Shown piece by piece: positions 9,901-17,543 of a DNA stretch of 64,000 nucleotides. The stretch comes from JBGSKY01 sp041740995 (lineage in GTDB: Bacteria; Planctomycetota; Planctomycetia; Pirellulales; Pirellulaceae). The stretch is taken from the NCBI GenBank assembly GCA_041740995.1, contig JBGSKY010000209.1, positions 11,632 to 75,631 of the forward strand, written 5' to 3'. Under the pieces are notes generated by a model. It was given only the letters and a program-made list of their open reading frames with translations. It had not been told where the DNA came from and did not search any database. A program made the translations under genes and the position numbers. Within the stretch, counting starts at the first letter, position 1; each line of letters begins with the position of its first letter.

Positions 9901-10710
9901 GACGGTGGCCAAATTGTTTTCGCGGGAACCCCCGAACAGCTCGCTGAATTTGCTACCGAAAGTATCGCAACAAAAAATTCTAAGCAGCGAAAATCGAAAA
10001 AATCTGTGCCGAAGCAGCAAGTGGAAGCCGACAAGTTGATCAGCTATACCGGTATCGCTTTACTGCCTGTGCTTGCGGCCGGACCGTACCATAATCGTGA
10101 CGTCAATTCGCTGCCAGTTAATAAGCAAAATAACTTAAAAGCCAGCGATGATTTCATTGATCTAAATGACTCCGACGATGCACGTGAATCGCACGATTCT
10201 GTAGCGAATCCGATGTTCGACAGTCACTTCTTTGATGCATTTCTAAACGCAATGGAGATGCTCGGCGAATCGGATAGCGTCGATCTAATTGGAAACGAAA
10301 TTATTGAGGCCGTTGCGCAAACTGTAAGTGAATTAGATCTGCTTGAATTGGAAATAGAGCCAACCGGCTCAGTCAGATTCGTATCGAGCGTATCGCCAGG
10401 CGATTGGTTTTTACGGCTGGAGCCAAGTTCTGATGCGGTCAAACTAAGTTTTCGATTGCCTGTCGATTCGATTCATCAACTTGGTCTGCCAAATATTCGG
10501 ATCGGTCGTAGAAGATCAGGAAAAAATGCTCAATTGGCCGCTGAAGAAGTGACTAGTTTCGCCGTTACGAGCGGGAAGAATTGGGTTCTGGCCAATTTTA
10601 ATATCCAAGAAACGAGCATTATGGATCGTGACGAACTAGTCACTTGGATAACGGAAGCTGTTTATAAATTTCACGATTTCGTGAACGAACCGCGATTAGT
10701 GAATGATTGA
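3976..10710 (+). CDS. uvrA: Double-length UvrA (two fused excinuclease ABC subunit A copies) with extra C-terminal domain
   Basis: DNA-damage recognition ATPase of nucleotide excision repair. The 2244-residue protein holds two complete UvrA units in tandem: Walker A loops begin at residues 34, 731, 1090 and 1706 (GVSGSGKS, GVSGSGKS, GHSGSGKT, GPSGSGKS), and each half has two LSGGE signatures followed by LDEP. The zinc-binding CxxC pairs are retained in both copies (for example CSACEGNG with CPVCDG, and CEKCEGNG with CDACGG). Lysine-rich linkers separate the units. The second unit ends near SYTGIALLPVL (about residue 2030), after which about 210 residues follow that are not part of normal UvrA, first acidic and low complexity, then a folded-looking segment. 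Doubled UvrA is known in Chlamydiae and planctomycetes. The ATG at 3976 is preferred to a GTG ten codons upstream. Confidence 0.95.
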   Translation: MHVDRNIVVRGAREHNLQNVDLSLPHGQLICFTGVSGSGKSSLAFDTIYAEGQRRYLESLSSYARQFIGQLPKPDVDHLSGLSPSISISQKSTSHNPRSTVGTITEIQDFMRVLFARVGTSFCHNCDRPVEAQTLDQICAKVRRTFAGQQVLVLAPLIRLQKGEHRDLFEQLLRQGFSRARVDGEIVDLSNPPRLEKLKKHSIELVVDRLSIEQARIETSASRTQNTKTKKAISKSTVPDVPSDMVDSLGTAPEFRQMHDALSTAIRLGEGSVIVTVLIDTESTTTAKTDVSTAKDQKRRSKKTASTADHEDATESTYSTQFACSHCSLSFEVPSPQLLSFNSPQGMCRQCHGLGVTYSYKSEEIVADDSLSIRGGAITLLGVWTNLSKVNQRRLRSIGEAAEKFFSLGKGYLLRTPWKKLAPELRNFWLHGSDKPLTVKSTSSRATRGNLANFSGLLPEFKKVWETTNNPMLRRQHEKLMQESTCPACQGQRLNPQARHLRLQTASKLESLQSKPWRSIADLGDMPLAEAREFFEAIQLDEIGWQIASEAVKEIRSRLGFLLEVGLEYLALNRTAPTLSGGESQRIRLASQIGSGLNGVTYVLDEPSIGLHPRDNDRLIKSLKRLRDIGNTLLVVEHDEDTMLASDIVVDFGPGPGVRGGKLLEIGSCDSLSANKESLTGDYLSGRRTIGRPETRRNGNGKFIKIFGARHHNLQNVDVEIPLGKLVCVTGVSGSGKSSLISDILSPTLENMLMKAQKKPGDHDSISGAEQLDKIIDIDQSPIGRTPRSNPATYVKVFDEIRNLYTQLTESKRRGYAAGRFSFNTAGGRCSACEGNGATRLDMEMLADLWVPCPVCDGRRYDLETLEVQWKGKSVADVLEMDVQEALLHFENVPKIAEKLQTLHDVGLDYIKLGQPSPTLSGGEAQRIKLAKELSRRSTGKTFYVLDEPTTGLHFHDISMLLSVLQKLVELGNTIVVVEHNLDLIQAADWVIDLGLEGGHKGGQIIACGTPEEVAENPESYTGVALKRYFESQLEKSKPKRNKRIKAAKLPKATDSASIQKQIVVEGAQSHNLKSVDVTIERDAMTVFCGHSGSGKTSLAMDTIYAEGQRRYVESLSSYARQFVGQMPKPIVDRISGLSPAVALEQKNLGHTPRSTVGTVTEIYDYLRVFMARVAQMRCPACLMPVRSQTVDQIVEQVLQYPDGTRALILAPMYESTAFPDSPLDDTFFDKLLADGFSRVRINGMTQTLADRKPLDYRKRHEIQVVTDRVEISKKSRSRIADSIEQALKLSQGRVQIAVQSDSRKEPDWDLQTHSLSLACVKCGTSYLQLTPHNYSFNTSVGWCSSCSGLGTQYGTNLDLLIDPTRSLRESGSFLWPDVRISKSQAMLSVLCAELQIDPNCPIGSLTSTKKNLLVFGTHDRWFDVPSTDQNPIGFSFQYRGIFPALELASRSSVALRMRLNDYVGEVACIDCGGSRVRSEAAHAVFRELTVVDLVNMPLGKLLATIQSWKLQEHEQKMAGELIAEMEKRLSFLCEVGLEYLTLGRVANTLSGGEAQRIRLASQLGSGLCGVLYVLDEPTIGLHPRDNSRLISALHRLRDHGNTLLVVEHDRDVIASSDYLCDFGPGSGSLGGSIVAMGPVQEVKQKSIGVTGPYLSGQNAISIPSNRRPVLKNSEVKWLTVRDAHLNTLRHIDAAFPLGRMTVVTGPSGSGKSSLINGILYPALAKRIHRTNAQPGPHRTIDGLREIDKVIRVDQSPLGNSPSSTPATYTGVFDAIRECFASLPEARTLRKTSRDFSFNVFGGRCEKCEGNGQCKIEMHFLPDVWVECDACGGKRYDSEILTIRYKDKSIFDVLTMSIAEAAVLFDERPKISRVLSILEDVGLGYMSLGQSAPTLSGGEAQRVKLASELARPSTGRTLYLLDEPTTGLHFDDIAKLLKVFDRLVDAGNTLIVVEHNLDVIKCADWIIDLGPEAGWDGGQIVFAGTPEQLAEFATESIATKNSKQRKSKKSVPKQQVEADKLISYTGIALLPVLAAGPYHNRDVNSLPVNKQNNLKASDDFIDLNDSDDARESHDSVANPMFDSHFFDAFLNAMEMLGESDSVDLIGNEIIEAVAQTVSELDLLELEIEPTGSVRFVSSVSPGDWFLRLEPSSDAVKLSFRLPVDSIHQLGLPNIRIGRRRSGKNAQLAAEEVTSFAVTSGKNWVLANFNIQETSIMDRDELVTWITEAVYKFHDFVNEPRLVND

Positions 10711-10715
10711 GTTCT

Positions 10716-12089
10716 CTAGTCTGGTTTAATCGAGCCTCGATAGAATTTCGCAATTTGTTCAATAGGCACGCCAAGGTGGTAAGCGATGATACAAAGCTGA
10801 TTTTTTAAAGTCGTACGAATAACGCCGTGTCGCTCCCATCTCCGGCTCGATGTTGTTACCTGTTTAGACAAGCAAACTATTTTCCCGATTCTCTTGGCAC
10901 GCTGGATCAATTCATAATCTTCCATGAGTGGCAAATTGCGAAAGCCGCGAAGCCGGAAAAAATCAGTTGCGCGGAAAAACAGAGCTTGGTCGCCATAGGG
11001 CTGCTTGAGCCAAGATGATCGCAAATTCGCCATCGTTTCAATGACTCGAAGGCTTGTTTTTCTGCCGTCAAGTGCAAGTGAAAAAGCGCCAGCTACATTG
11101 GCTTGATCGATCAGTGCGGATTGAATCAAAGCCGGGAATCGCTTCGGTAGTCGCGTATCGGCATGCAAGAACAGTAGCGTTTGCCCACTCGCCATCGCCG
11201 CTCCGGCATTCATCTGTCGTCCGCGTCCGCTATTCGAGACGAAGACTTTACAATTGAAATCGCTAGCAAGTTCAACTGTCGAATCGTAACTGCCACCATC
11301 AACAAGAATAATCTCAGTTTCTACGGGAACGTCGTTGTTTTTGTCGCTCAGCGTTCGCGTCAATGCGTCTAGTGTTTCACCGATGTGTAGCGCTTCATTG
11401 AACGTCGGAATGATGATCGACAGTTGATTCGCATTGATCTGCGGCAAGAAAGATCCAAGTTCTCCGCCAATCGCACGACAGTGGACTAAATCTTCAGGCT
11501 CGTCTATGTCCGGTAAAGAATGGAGCAATGAATACTTTAAGCCGTTTGCTCGACAACGTTTCAAAGTTTGTTCCAAGACTTTCGGCGTGCTCCAATTGAT
11601 TTCTTCAAAAATCTCGTCTTCGGGTCTTCGGAGGCCGATCAGATAATAACCGCCGTCGGTCGCTGGTCCAATGACGACGTCGTTGGAATCGAGCTTTGAC
11701 CACGCTGCGTCGATGACATGTTGGTTGATATCGGGGCAGTCCGAGCCGATCGCAACAACGCGTTTAGATCCCTCAGCAAACGCGGTCCGTATCGCGTTTT
11801 GTAGACGCTTTCCGAGCGATTCGCCTTTCTGCGGAACGAATCTAATTTTCGAGCTGATGCGACATGTAGGGAAGCAGATTTCGATGTTATCACCTGAACC
11901 GGCGAAGTGCGCTTCGACGCTTGCATGGTTCGCATCGGCAATTGCACTGAGTAGGTCGAAGGTTCGTTTGCACAACGCCAGATGTAGCGATGAAACTCCG
12001 TCAATTCCGAGCGTGGGAATCAAACGAGTCTTCGATTTGCCGCGCTCTGGAACTCGTGTTAGTAGAACAATACGATTTTGCAAATTCAC
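10716..12089 (-). CDS. Two-domain transferase: DUF2064 (TIGR04282-like) fused to family-2 glycosyltransferase (TIGR04283-like)
   Basis: Residues 1-205 match the DUF2064 nucleotidyl/sugar-transferase-like fold: TRVPERGKSKTRL near the start, GSDCPD at 115-120 and GPATDGGYYLIG at 141-152. Residues 222-457 form a GT-A glycosyltransferase family 2 domain beginning LSIIIPTFNEALHIGETL, with ILVDGGSYDST and a later LFLHADTRLP holding the metal-binding DxD-like acid. The two domains are the rSAM/selenodomain-associated transferases 1 and 2, usually separate genes. The GTG start overlaps the stop of the upstream DUF547 gene by four bases (GTGA), so they are co-translated. In other bacteria these families cluster with arsenosugar biosynthesis genes; no ArsM or radical SAM partner is visible here. 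The acceptor substrate is unknown. Confidence 0.85.
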   Translation of the reverse strand: MNLQNRIVLLTRVPERGKSKTRLIPTLGIDGVSSLHLALCKRTFDLLSAIADANHASVEAHFAGSGDNIEICFPTCRISSKIRFVPQKGESLGKRLQNAIRTAFAEGSKRVVAIGSDCPDINQHVIDAAWSKLDSNDVVIGPATDGGYYLIGLRRPEDEIFEEINWSTPKVLEQTLKRCRANGLKYSLLHSLPDIDEPEDLVHCRAIGGELGSFLPQINANQLSIIIPTFNEALHIGETLDALTRTLSDKNNDVPVETEIILVDGGSYDSTVELASDFNCKVFVSNSGRGRQMNAGAAMASGQTLLFLHADTRLPKRFPALIQSALIDQANVAGAFSLALDGRKTSLRVIETMANLRSSWLKQPYGDQALFFRATDFFRLRGFRNLPLMEDYELIQRAKRIGKIVCLSKQVTTSSRRWERHGVIRTTLKNQLCIIAYHLGVPIEQIAKFYRGSIKPD

Positions 12090-12946
12090 TTCGACTTTGG
12101 ATTGCCTTTCGATGGGTCTGATTGATCGTTCAAACTCCAGTCGTATTGCAAATAGTCAACTTTGGCTTGGCCGCTCTCAGCCAAAGGTCTTGCTGAATCG
12201 GGAAGGTACGGCGCGATCGCCTTGAGTTTCGCAGAATCATCTTTGCCAAAATCTTCCCCGTACCAGTCTAAAATGCTTGATAGCTGAAGTGTTGGTGACG
12301 AAGGATCATGCTTGAATTTGGTCTCATCGGCAAAAAAGTCTTTCGCGTTATTCGTCAATTGCTCGTCTAAATCTTCGGCCGCGTAGGCTTCGTTCCGCAA
12401 TTTTGGACAGCTGTTTGACGCACATACGATAGCGAAATGGATTCGCGGATCGAACATCTTTCGAAGGATCTTGTGCTCGATATCGTCAAGCGAATAAGCT
12501 GACCCAGCGACCCGCAGTTTTAAATCTTTCCACAAGTTGTACCCAAACATAGCTGCCGTATGATTGCGGATGCTGGAAGTTGGGTACTCGCGAAGGATTC
12601 CTTTCACGGTCAGTGCGTTGTAAGCGTTAATCCAAAATGCTAGTTGCTGTCGCTTATCAGCGTCAGTTGCGAAAATGTCGGCACTCGAAAGATGATTCAG
12701 GTACGTGTCCAATTCAGTTACTGCATCAAAATCAGATTTCCAACCACCGTAGTCAATTGCTCCCTCGCTATCAACAAATTGCTTCAGAAGCGAATTCCAT
12801 TTAGCGTGATCGATCTTCGAAACGCTAACACGATCGGCTTCTTTAATCTCTCGACCGACAAACACCGTTGACCCCGCATAAATTGTGAGTGGCCCGCAAA
12901 AAAGCGAATATAGAATTGAAGCGATAACATATGGAAAGTAGTTCAT
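12086..12946 (-). CDS. DUF547 domain-containing exported protein
   Basis: A 286-residue protein with an N-terminal hydrophobic segment (YVIASILYSLFCGPLTIYA) resembling a signal peptide with a cleavage site after Ala. The rest is a DUF547 domain: WINAYNALTVKGIL, then FGYNLWKDLKLRVAG, SLDDIEHKILR, and HFAIVCASNSCPKLRNEAY with its conserved Cys pair. DUF547 has a transglutaminase/papain-like fold in predictions, but no reaction is established. It is the first gene of a two-gene unit, overlapping the downstream transferase by four bases. This DUF547-plus-transferase pairing recurs in bacteria, which supports a joint role, probably in making or modifying a glycolipid or arsenosugar-like compound (inference). 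Confidence 0.82.
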   Translation of the reverse strand: MNYFPYVIASILYSLFCGPLTIYAGSTVFVGREIKEADRVSVSKIDHAKWNSLLKQFVDSEGAIDYGGWKSDFDAVTELDTYLNHLSSADIFATDADKRQQLAFWINAYNALTVKGILREYPTSSIRNHTAAMFGYNLWKDLKLRVAGSAYSLDDIEHKILRKMFDPRIHFAIVCASNSCPKLRNEAYAAEDLDEQLTNNAKDFFADETKFKHDPSSPTLQLSSILDWYGEDFGKDDSAKLKAIAPYLPDSARPLAESGQAKVDYLQYDWSLNDQSDPSKGNPKSK

Positions 12947-13110
12947 GATCTGTATATTCCGTGCAAACGCTTTCTAGCTATGAAGAACCTAATCGAAAAG
13001 AGGTCTAAACCGTTTGAGGAACGGAGAGTTTCAAACCACTTTTCGGATAAGCTCGATTTTTTGTCTGTAATCAATCTTACGTTTTGCTGGTTACCTTTGC
13101 ATTTTGCTGG

Positions 13111-14181
13111 CTACTGAGCAACTGCAGCAACCGCGTGCTCTAGCAGAGTCGTTCGGTTTTCCAGCGATAAATTTAGCGGCAGTTGAGCGACCCCAATCAA
13201 CCGTCGGATCACTTCTATGGCGGACCATTGTTCAACTAGATCGATTGCAATTTTAGAGTGATTATGAGTCGCTTCTTGCTGATACGCTTGAAGGAATATT
13301 TCGCGAAGTCGAGCGCAGTTTTGCATTGAAAAATCGCTCAAATTCAGATGTGCGATGACGATTGCCAAGTCGAATTCAGGATTACCAAGATACGAAAATT
13401 CGGGATCGATGATCTTTATACTGCCGTTGGATCTTAGCCAGCTACCTGGATAAAAATCTCCGTGAATTAAGCAAGAGCCTTCGCTCAAGTACAAAGCTGC
13501 TAAGCGTCGTCGTTCCAAATTAAATCGACTATTTTCTTTCATTCGAAGTCTTAAATCCACAGCGAATTCTTCTAGCCCCGGTGTGATTGCATTGAGGCTG
13601 AACGGCAAATCGTTTTGATACGGAATTTCGAAGATGTGTTCGTGATTGAGCTGGCGCAAGTTGAAGTTCTGAAAATTACTGCGCTGCTCGACAGATATCG
13701 GTACGTGGTGCAATCTAGCCAGCCACTGCCCAAGGATTTGGAGATCTTGCTCCAGTGCATCGATTTGGTCAGAAAAATTGTAGATGAAGCAAAAATCTTG
13801 AGACTCTCCAACATCTTCTAGAACTAAAGCGAAATGGTCAGGGATCGCGGTCACCAAACGAGGCATGTTTTCAGCGATCTTTGGACTGCTTCGGACGGCT
13901 TTATAAAATGCAATCTCAGCAAAGACTCGTTCGACCGGCGCAGCGATCATTGGATACTTCTGGACCCAAGGTCGCGATTGCTTGAAGATGAAATTTCCTT
14001 GGGTTGTCTCAATTCGTAGCGTCAAGTTCATGTTGCCAGCACCGGCGCGATGGGCGCCAATGACGCGATCGTGTGGTGATAGCACAGAATACGACTTCAG
14101 AATCATTTCAATTTTTGACGTCGACGTTTCGTCAAGCCAAAGTTCGGGTCGCTGTACTGCGACATCATTGTGTCGGTTCAA
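13111..14181 (-). CDS. Methylthioribose kinase-like phosphotransferase (APH fold)
   Basis: Small-molecule kinase of the aminoglycoside phosphotransferase/choline kinase superfamily. The N-lobe has FIFKQSRPWVQKYP, with the ATP-binding Lys. The catalytic loop is HGDFYPGSWL and the metal-binding loop is IDPEFSYLGNPEFDLA. The Ser in place of Asn in the catalytic loop, and DPEF, resemble 5-methylthioribose kinase (MtnK) more than antibiotic kinases. No mtnA or other methionine-salvage gene is nearby, so the substrate is only a suggestion. The open frame starts with TTG at 14181, one base after the stop of the upstream ADP-ribosylglycohydrolase; the next in-frame ATG (about 14103) would cut into the N-lobe. 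Translational coupling is likely. Confidence 0.75.
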   Translation of the reverse strand: MNRHNDVAVQRPELWLDETSTSKIEMILKSYSVLSPHDRVIGAHRAGAGNMNLTLRIETTQGNFIFKQSRPWVQKYPMIAAPVERVFAEIAFYKAVRSSPKIAENMPRLVTAIPDHFALVLEDVGESQDFCFIYNFSDQIDALEQDLQILGQWLARLHHVPISVEQRSNFQNFNLRQLNHEHIFEIPYQNDLPFSLNAITPGLEEFAVDLRLRMKENSRFNLERRRLAALYLSEGSCLIHGDFYPGSWLRSNGSIKIIDPEFSYLGNPEFDLAIVIAHLNLSDFSMQNCARLREIFLQAYQQEATHNHSKIAIDLVEQWSAIEVIRRLIGVAQLPLNLSLENRTTLLEHAVAAVAQ

Positions 14182-14182
14182 A

Positions 14183-15517
14183 TTATGGTTGACTTTCTAC
14201 GATCAAATGCCCTTTGTCCTTTTGATGACGGCAGGCATTCACGACTTCAAACCAATCGGAAATTGATTCGCCGTAATCGGCCTTCAGCCGCGCGTCTAGT
14301 TGTTCTCGCATCGCGATAGGAAAGATATCGACGCCGTGAACCGCACCAATCATGCAACCGAGCACCTGAGTGTATGAGTCACTGTCGTGTCGGAAATCGA
14401 GAGTCAATTGCATCGCGGCCAAAGGTTCATAGTTGCAGAAAATTAAGATGCTAATTGGGACCAGCAAGGTAAAATGCGCATCCCACCAATAAACCGGATG
14501 GCCTTCGGTTTCCAGCAATCTAAAAAGTTCGGCAGGCTTGCCTGCCGCTCGTTCGGCGAACTCAAACGCTTTGTTCAACCAATGGCTCAGCGGTCGGCCG
14601 ACATACGGCACGTCTGTCAGATTGTAAGGATCCGTCGCGTGCATTGTTTGCAAAAGAACTCGCCAGCGATCCTCGATACTCGCACTATCAACGTCATTGC
14701 CTAGCGTCGCGGCCAAACCGGCAACAAGTCCCGCCGTCATGTCACGTGCGGTCGGCGAATCCACGAAATCAATCGCATATGCTGACAGATATGCCGCGTT
14801 TGGTTCGCCTGAAAAGACGGCGGCCAGCGGTGGTAAAGCCATCTGGCCGGAGCAGTTGTCGACGCCGCTCCACAATCGTTCGACTGGCTTTGCCGAGTTT
14901 GGATCTCGGTCTCCCAAAAGCCAACGTGCAGCAAATCGATATTCGCGATATCCGATTTCGTTCAATTCAGCAATCTTTGCCTCCGGTGTAACCCTTTGTT
15001 TGGGCGTAAATTCGCAATAGGCGGTAGCGAAATCATCGACAGTAATCGGCCAATGTTTTGTCGAAATCGCTTTGCGAATCGTACGCATTAACACAATCTT
15101 GTGCCTTGTATCGTCTGTAATGGTTCCAGCATGCGCGTGGTCGGTCCATGGCCCATAGGGTTCGGCTAGTGGGCGCAGTTCACCATATTCTCGCATTACT
15201 AGTGTGTCAGACCAATCTTTCAAATCCTCGGGCTTGACCGTTCTTTCCTTTGACCAACCTCGTGTACAAGGAAGCTCTTTATCGACCAAAGGACCCTGTT
15301 GAAATTCGATTGGCCCACCAAGAGCATCGCCGATCGCCCCGCCGTATAGCAATCCCAGGACGCGAGGCTTTTGCAAATCGCTAAATATTGCGAAAGAGCT
15401 TGAATCAGTGCCCGCGATGCTAAATTCGACAATCTGCCCTTTCAGCCAAATATAGTTCAGCATCGCAAAAGAAGTCGTAACGAATTGTCGCCTCGATCGG
15501 CAAATGACATCGATCAT
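14183..15517 (-). CDS. ADP-ribosylglycohydrolase family protein
   Basis: A 444-residue ADP-ribosyl(dinitrogenase reductase)-glycohydrolase fold enzyme, expected to cleave ADP-ribose from an acceptor using a binuclear metal site. Visible metal-site motifs are GDALGGP at 63-69, TDDT at 144-147, and a C-terminal HDSDSYTQVLGCMIGAVHG that replaces the common GGDxDT form but keeps two Asp. The N-terminal 50 residues precede the domain and include SRRQFV and a mildly hydrophobic stretch, which could be a Tat-like signal or merely an over-long start. It heads a tight two-gene unit with the kinase at 13111-14181 (one-base gap). Whether its target is a protein, nucleic acid or small molecule is not visible. 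Confidence 0.85.
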   Translation of the reverse strand: MIDVICRSRRQFVTTSFAMLNYIWLKGQIVEFSIAGTDSSSFAIFSDLQKPRVLGLLYGGAIGDALGGPIEFQQGPLVDKELPCTRGWSKERTVKPEDLKDWSDTLVMREYGELRPLAEPYGPWTDHAHAGTITDDTRHKIVLMRTIRKAISTKHWPITVDDFATAYCEFTPKQRVTPEAKIAELNEIGYREYRFAARWLLGDRDPNSAKPVERLWSGVDNCSGQMALPPLAAVFSGEPNAAYLSAYAIDFVDSPTARDMTAGLVAGLAATLGNDVDSASIEDRWRVLLQTMHATDPYNLTDVPYVGRPLSHWLNKAFEFAERAAGKPAELFRLLETEGHPVYWWDAHFTLLVPISILIFCNYEPLAAMQLTLDFRHDSDSYTQVLGCMIGAVHGVDIFPIAMREQLDARLKADYGESISDWFEVVNACRHQKDKGHLIVESQP

Positions 15518-15656
15518 AATTCAGAATTGATATGCCCGAAAAACAAGTGCAAAAGTTATACGGCAGTCGAAAGCGATTGGATTCGAAAATTGTCGTGACG
15601 CTTTAGTTGAGTTTAGCATTGTCTTCTCGGGTTTGATTCACGAGACAACAGAATGG

Positions 15657-17489
15657 CTACAACGACCCAGCGTAGCGATGTAGCATGTTGGCATACACGC
15701 CGGGGACTTCACGAAGCGATTCGTGTGTTCCACGTTGGACAATTTGGCCAGTGTCGAGTACGAAGATTTGGTCAGCAGTGCGAATTGTAGAAAGCCGATG
15801 GGCGATGATTATCGTCGTGCGATTTTCTTGCAATCGCGTTATTGCGGCTTGTATTCGCAACTCGGTCATCGTGTCGATTGAGCTGGTTGCCTCGTCAAGT
15901 ATCAAGATGCTTGGTCGCGCCAACATGGCTCGGGCCAGACAGATGACTTGCCTCTGCCCCGCACTGAGAGTTGCGCCTCGTGAACCGACCTCGGTCGACA
16001 AACCATCTGGCAGTGATTCGACAATGTCGGCGCATCCCAGTTCGCATAGCGCGTACCACAGTTCATCGTCCTTTGCGTTCGGAACGGGCAGTCGCAAGTT
16101 GTCTGCGATCGTGCCTGAAAAGAGATAATTTTGTTGTGGAACAATCGCAATATTCCGCGTCAAAGTCGCTCGCGAGAGACTTGCTAAGTCGTATCCGTCG
16201 ATAATGATCGAACCGGAAGTAGGCGAATAAAATCGAGGAATTAAGTTGCTTAAAGTCGATTTTCCGCCGCCGCTGGCCCCCACCAAGGCGACCGTTTGGC
16301 CAGCCGCAATTCGAAGCGAGACATCGCGCAGTACTAAAGTGGTTGCGGATTGTTCGAACGCCGCCTTTTCCGTGTCTTCTCGAGTGATAGTTTGTGCTTG
16401 ATAGCCAAAGCTTACGTTTCGAAATTCAATCTCGCCCTGCAATCGATCGACTTCCAATGAAGCTTGTTCGTCGATTGTATCGACCGGCATCGCGAGCAAA
16501 TCAAAGACTCGCTCGGCACCAGCCATCGCCGTAAGAGCTTGGTTGTATTGCGACGCAAGAACTTGAATTGGATTAAAAAAAATGTTGGCCAAGAAAAAAA
16601 ATTGGATCAAATCACGCAGTGGCGTCGCTTGGTTTCCCTGAAGCGCAAGCGTACCGCCAACTGCGATGAGAGCCGCTAAAAAAAGTTGCGAATTTAGCTC
16701 GATCAATGGCAGAAACAGTCCTGAAATCCGAGTGGCACGCATATTGTGACTCGCATGCCGATCAACCATAGTCGCAAACTGCTCGGCATTCTGTGGCCCA
16801 CGCACAAACGCTTGTGTGACTTTCATGCCAGCGATATTTTCGGCGATCCATGAAGTGACCTTGGAAAAATTCTCTTGGATATCTCGATACGCTTGGCTTA
16901 ATCGAGACTGGAACAATCGATTGGCCAGCCAAAAAAGTGGCGACATCGCAATGACAATTAGAAAGAGAGTTACGCTGTACCACGCCATCAGCAGACCGGC
17001 AAAAAACATCTGCCCGAGACCGATCAACGAGACGAACATCACGTCCTGAACACCGGTTCGAACTGCGTTGCAATCACCGCTGACTCGGGAGAGGATACGT
17101 CCAACTTTTGTGCGATGAAAGTACGCCATCGGCATCCGCTGCAGATGATTAAAGACGTCACGGCGGAGGTTATTGACTACCGCTTCACCCAGCTCTAACG
17201 TCAGTCGTTGGCGAAAGTGCAGCGTTAGTTGCATGACGATGCACAGAAGAGAAAATAATGCGACTGATATGAAGATCAGCCGCATATTTTGCGACCGCGC
17301 GATGGGGCCATCAATGATGGCGCCGATTGCCCACGCGAATGCCGGTTGCTGGATTGCACGGATAACGACACAAAATAGCAACCAATTTCGCTTGACGCGG
17401 AATGGCTGCATCAATGCAAAGATGCGAACAATGATCGACCACTGCAGGGGGCGTACAGCGGGTTCGCGTTGACTGGCATCGGTAAGCAT
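15657..17489 (-). CDS. ABC transporter half-molecule (permease-ATPase, MsbA/MdlB-like)
   Basis: A 610-residue exporter-type half-transporter that should work as a dimer in the inner membrane. The N-terminal 330 residues hold the six-helix type-1 exporter domain (helices around FCVVIRAIQQPAFAWAIGA and LIFISVALFSLLCIVMQL). The C-terminal nucleotide-binding domain has Walker A VALVGASGGGKSTLSNL, Q-loop IVPQQNYLFSGTI, signature LSAGQRQ, Walker B ILILDEATSSID and the switch His in IIAHRLSTI. All catalytic residues are present. It lies 54 bases downstream of cysNC on the same strand and could be co-transcribed, but nothing shows a role in sulfate metabolism. Lipid, peptide or drug export are all possible. 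Confidence 0.9.
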   Translation of the reverse strand: MLTDASQREPAVRPLQWSIIVRIFALMQPFRVKRNWLLFCVVIRAIQQPAFAWAIGAIIDGPIARSQNMRLIFISVALFSLLCIVMQLTLHFRQRLTLELGEAVVNNLRRDVFNHLQRMPMAYFHRTKVGRILSRVSGDCNAVRTGVQDVMFVSLIGLGQMFFAGLLMAWYSVTLFLIVIAMSPLFWLANRLFQSRLSQAYRDIQENFSKVTSWIAENIAGMKVTQAFVRGPQNAEQFATMVDRHASHNMRATRISGLFLPLIELNSQLFLAALIAVGGTLALQGNQATPLRDLIQFFFLANIFFNPIQVLASQYNQALTAMAGAERVFDLLAMPVDTIDEQASLEVDRLQGEIEFRNVSFGYQAQTITREDTEKAAFEQSATTLVLRDVSLRIAAGQTVALVGASGGGKSTLSNLIPRFYSPTSGSIIIDGYDLASLSRATLTRNIAIVPQQNYLFSGTIADNLRLPVPNAKDDELWYALCELGCADIVESLPDGLSTEVGSRGATLSAGQRQVICLARAMLARPSILILDEATSSIDTMTELRIQAAITRLQENRTTIIIAHRLSTIRTADQIFVLDTGQIVQRGTHESLREVPGVYANMLHRYAGSL

Positions 17490-17543
17490 GCAGGAAGTCT
17501 AAGCAATAGCCGACTTACGCTCAACGCTCAATTCATGGTCTCG

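Noticed and set aside
13111..14181. Possible frameshift or truncated start in the kinase gene
   Set aside because: The frame starts with TTG next to the previous stop codon and the N-lobe is complete, so an alternative start codon explains it better than a frameshift.
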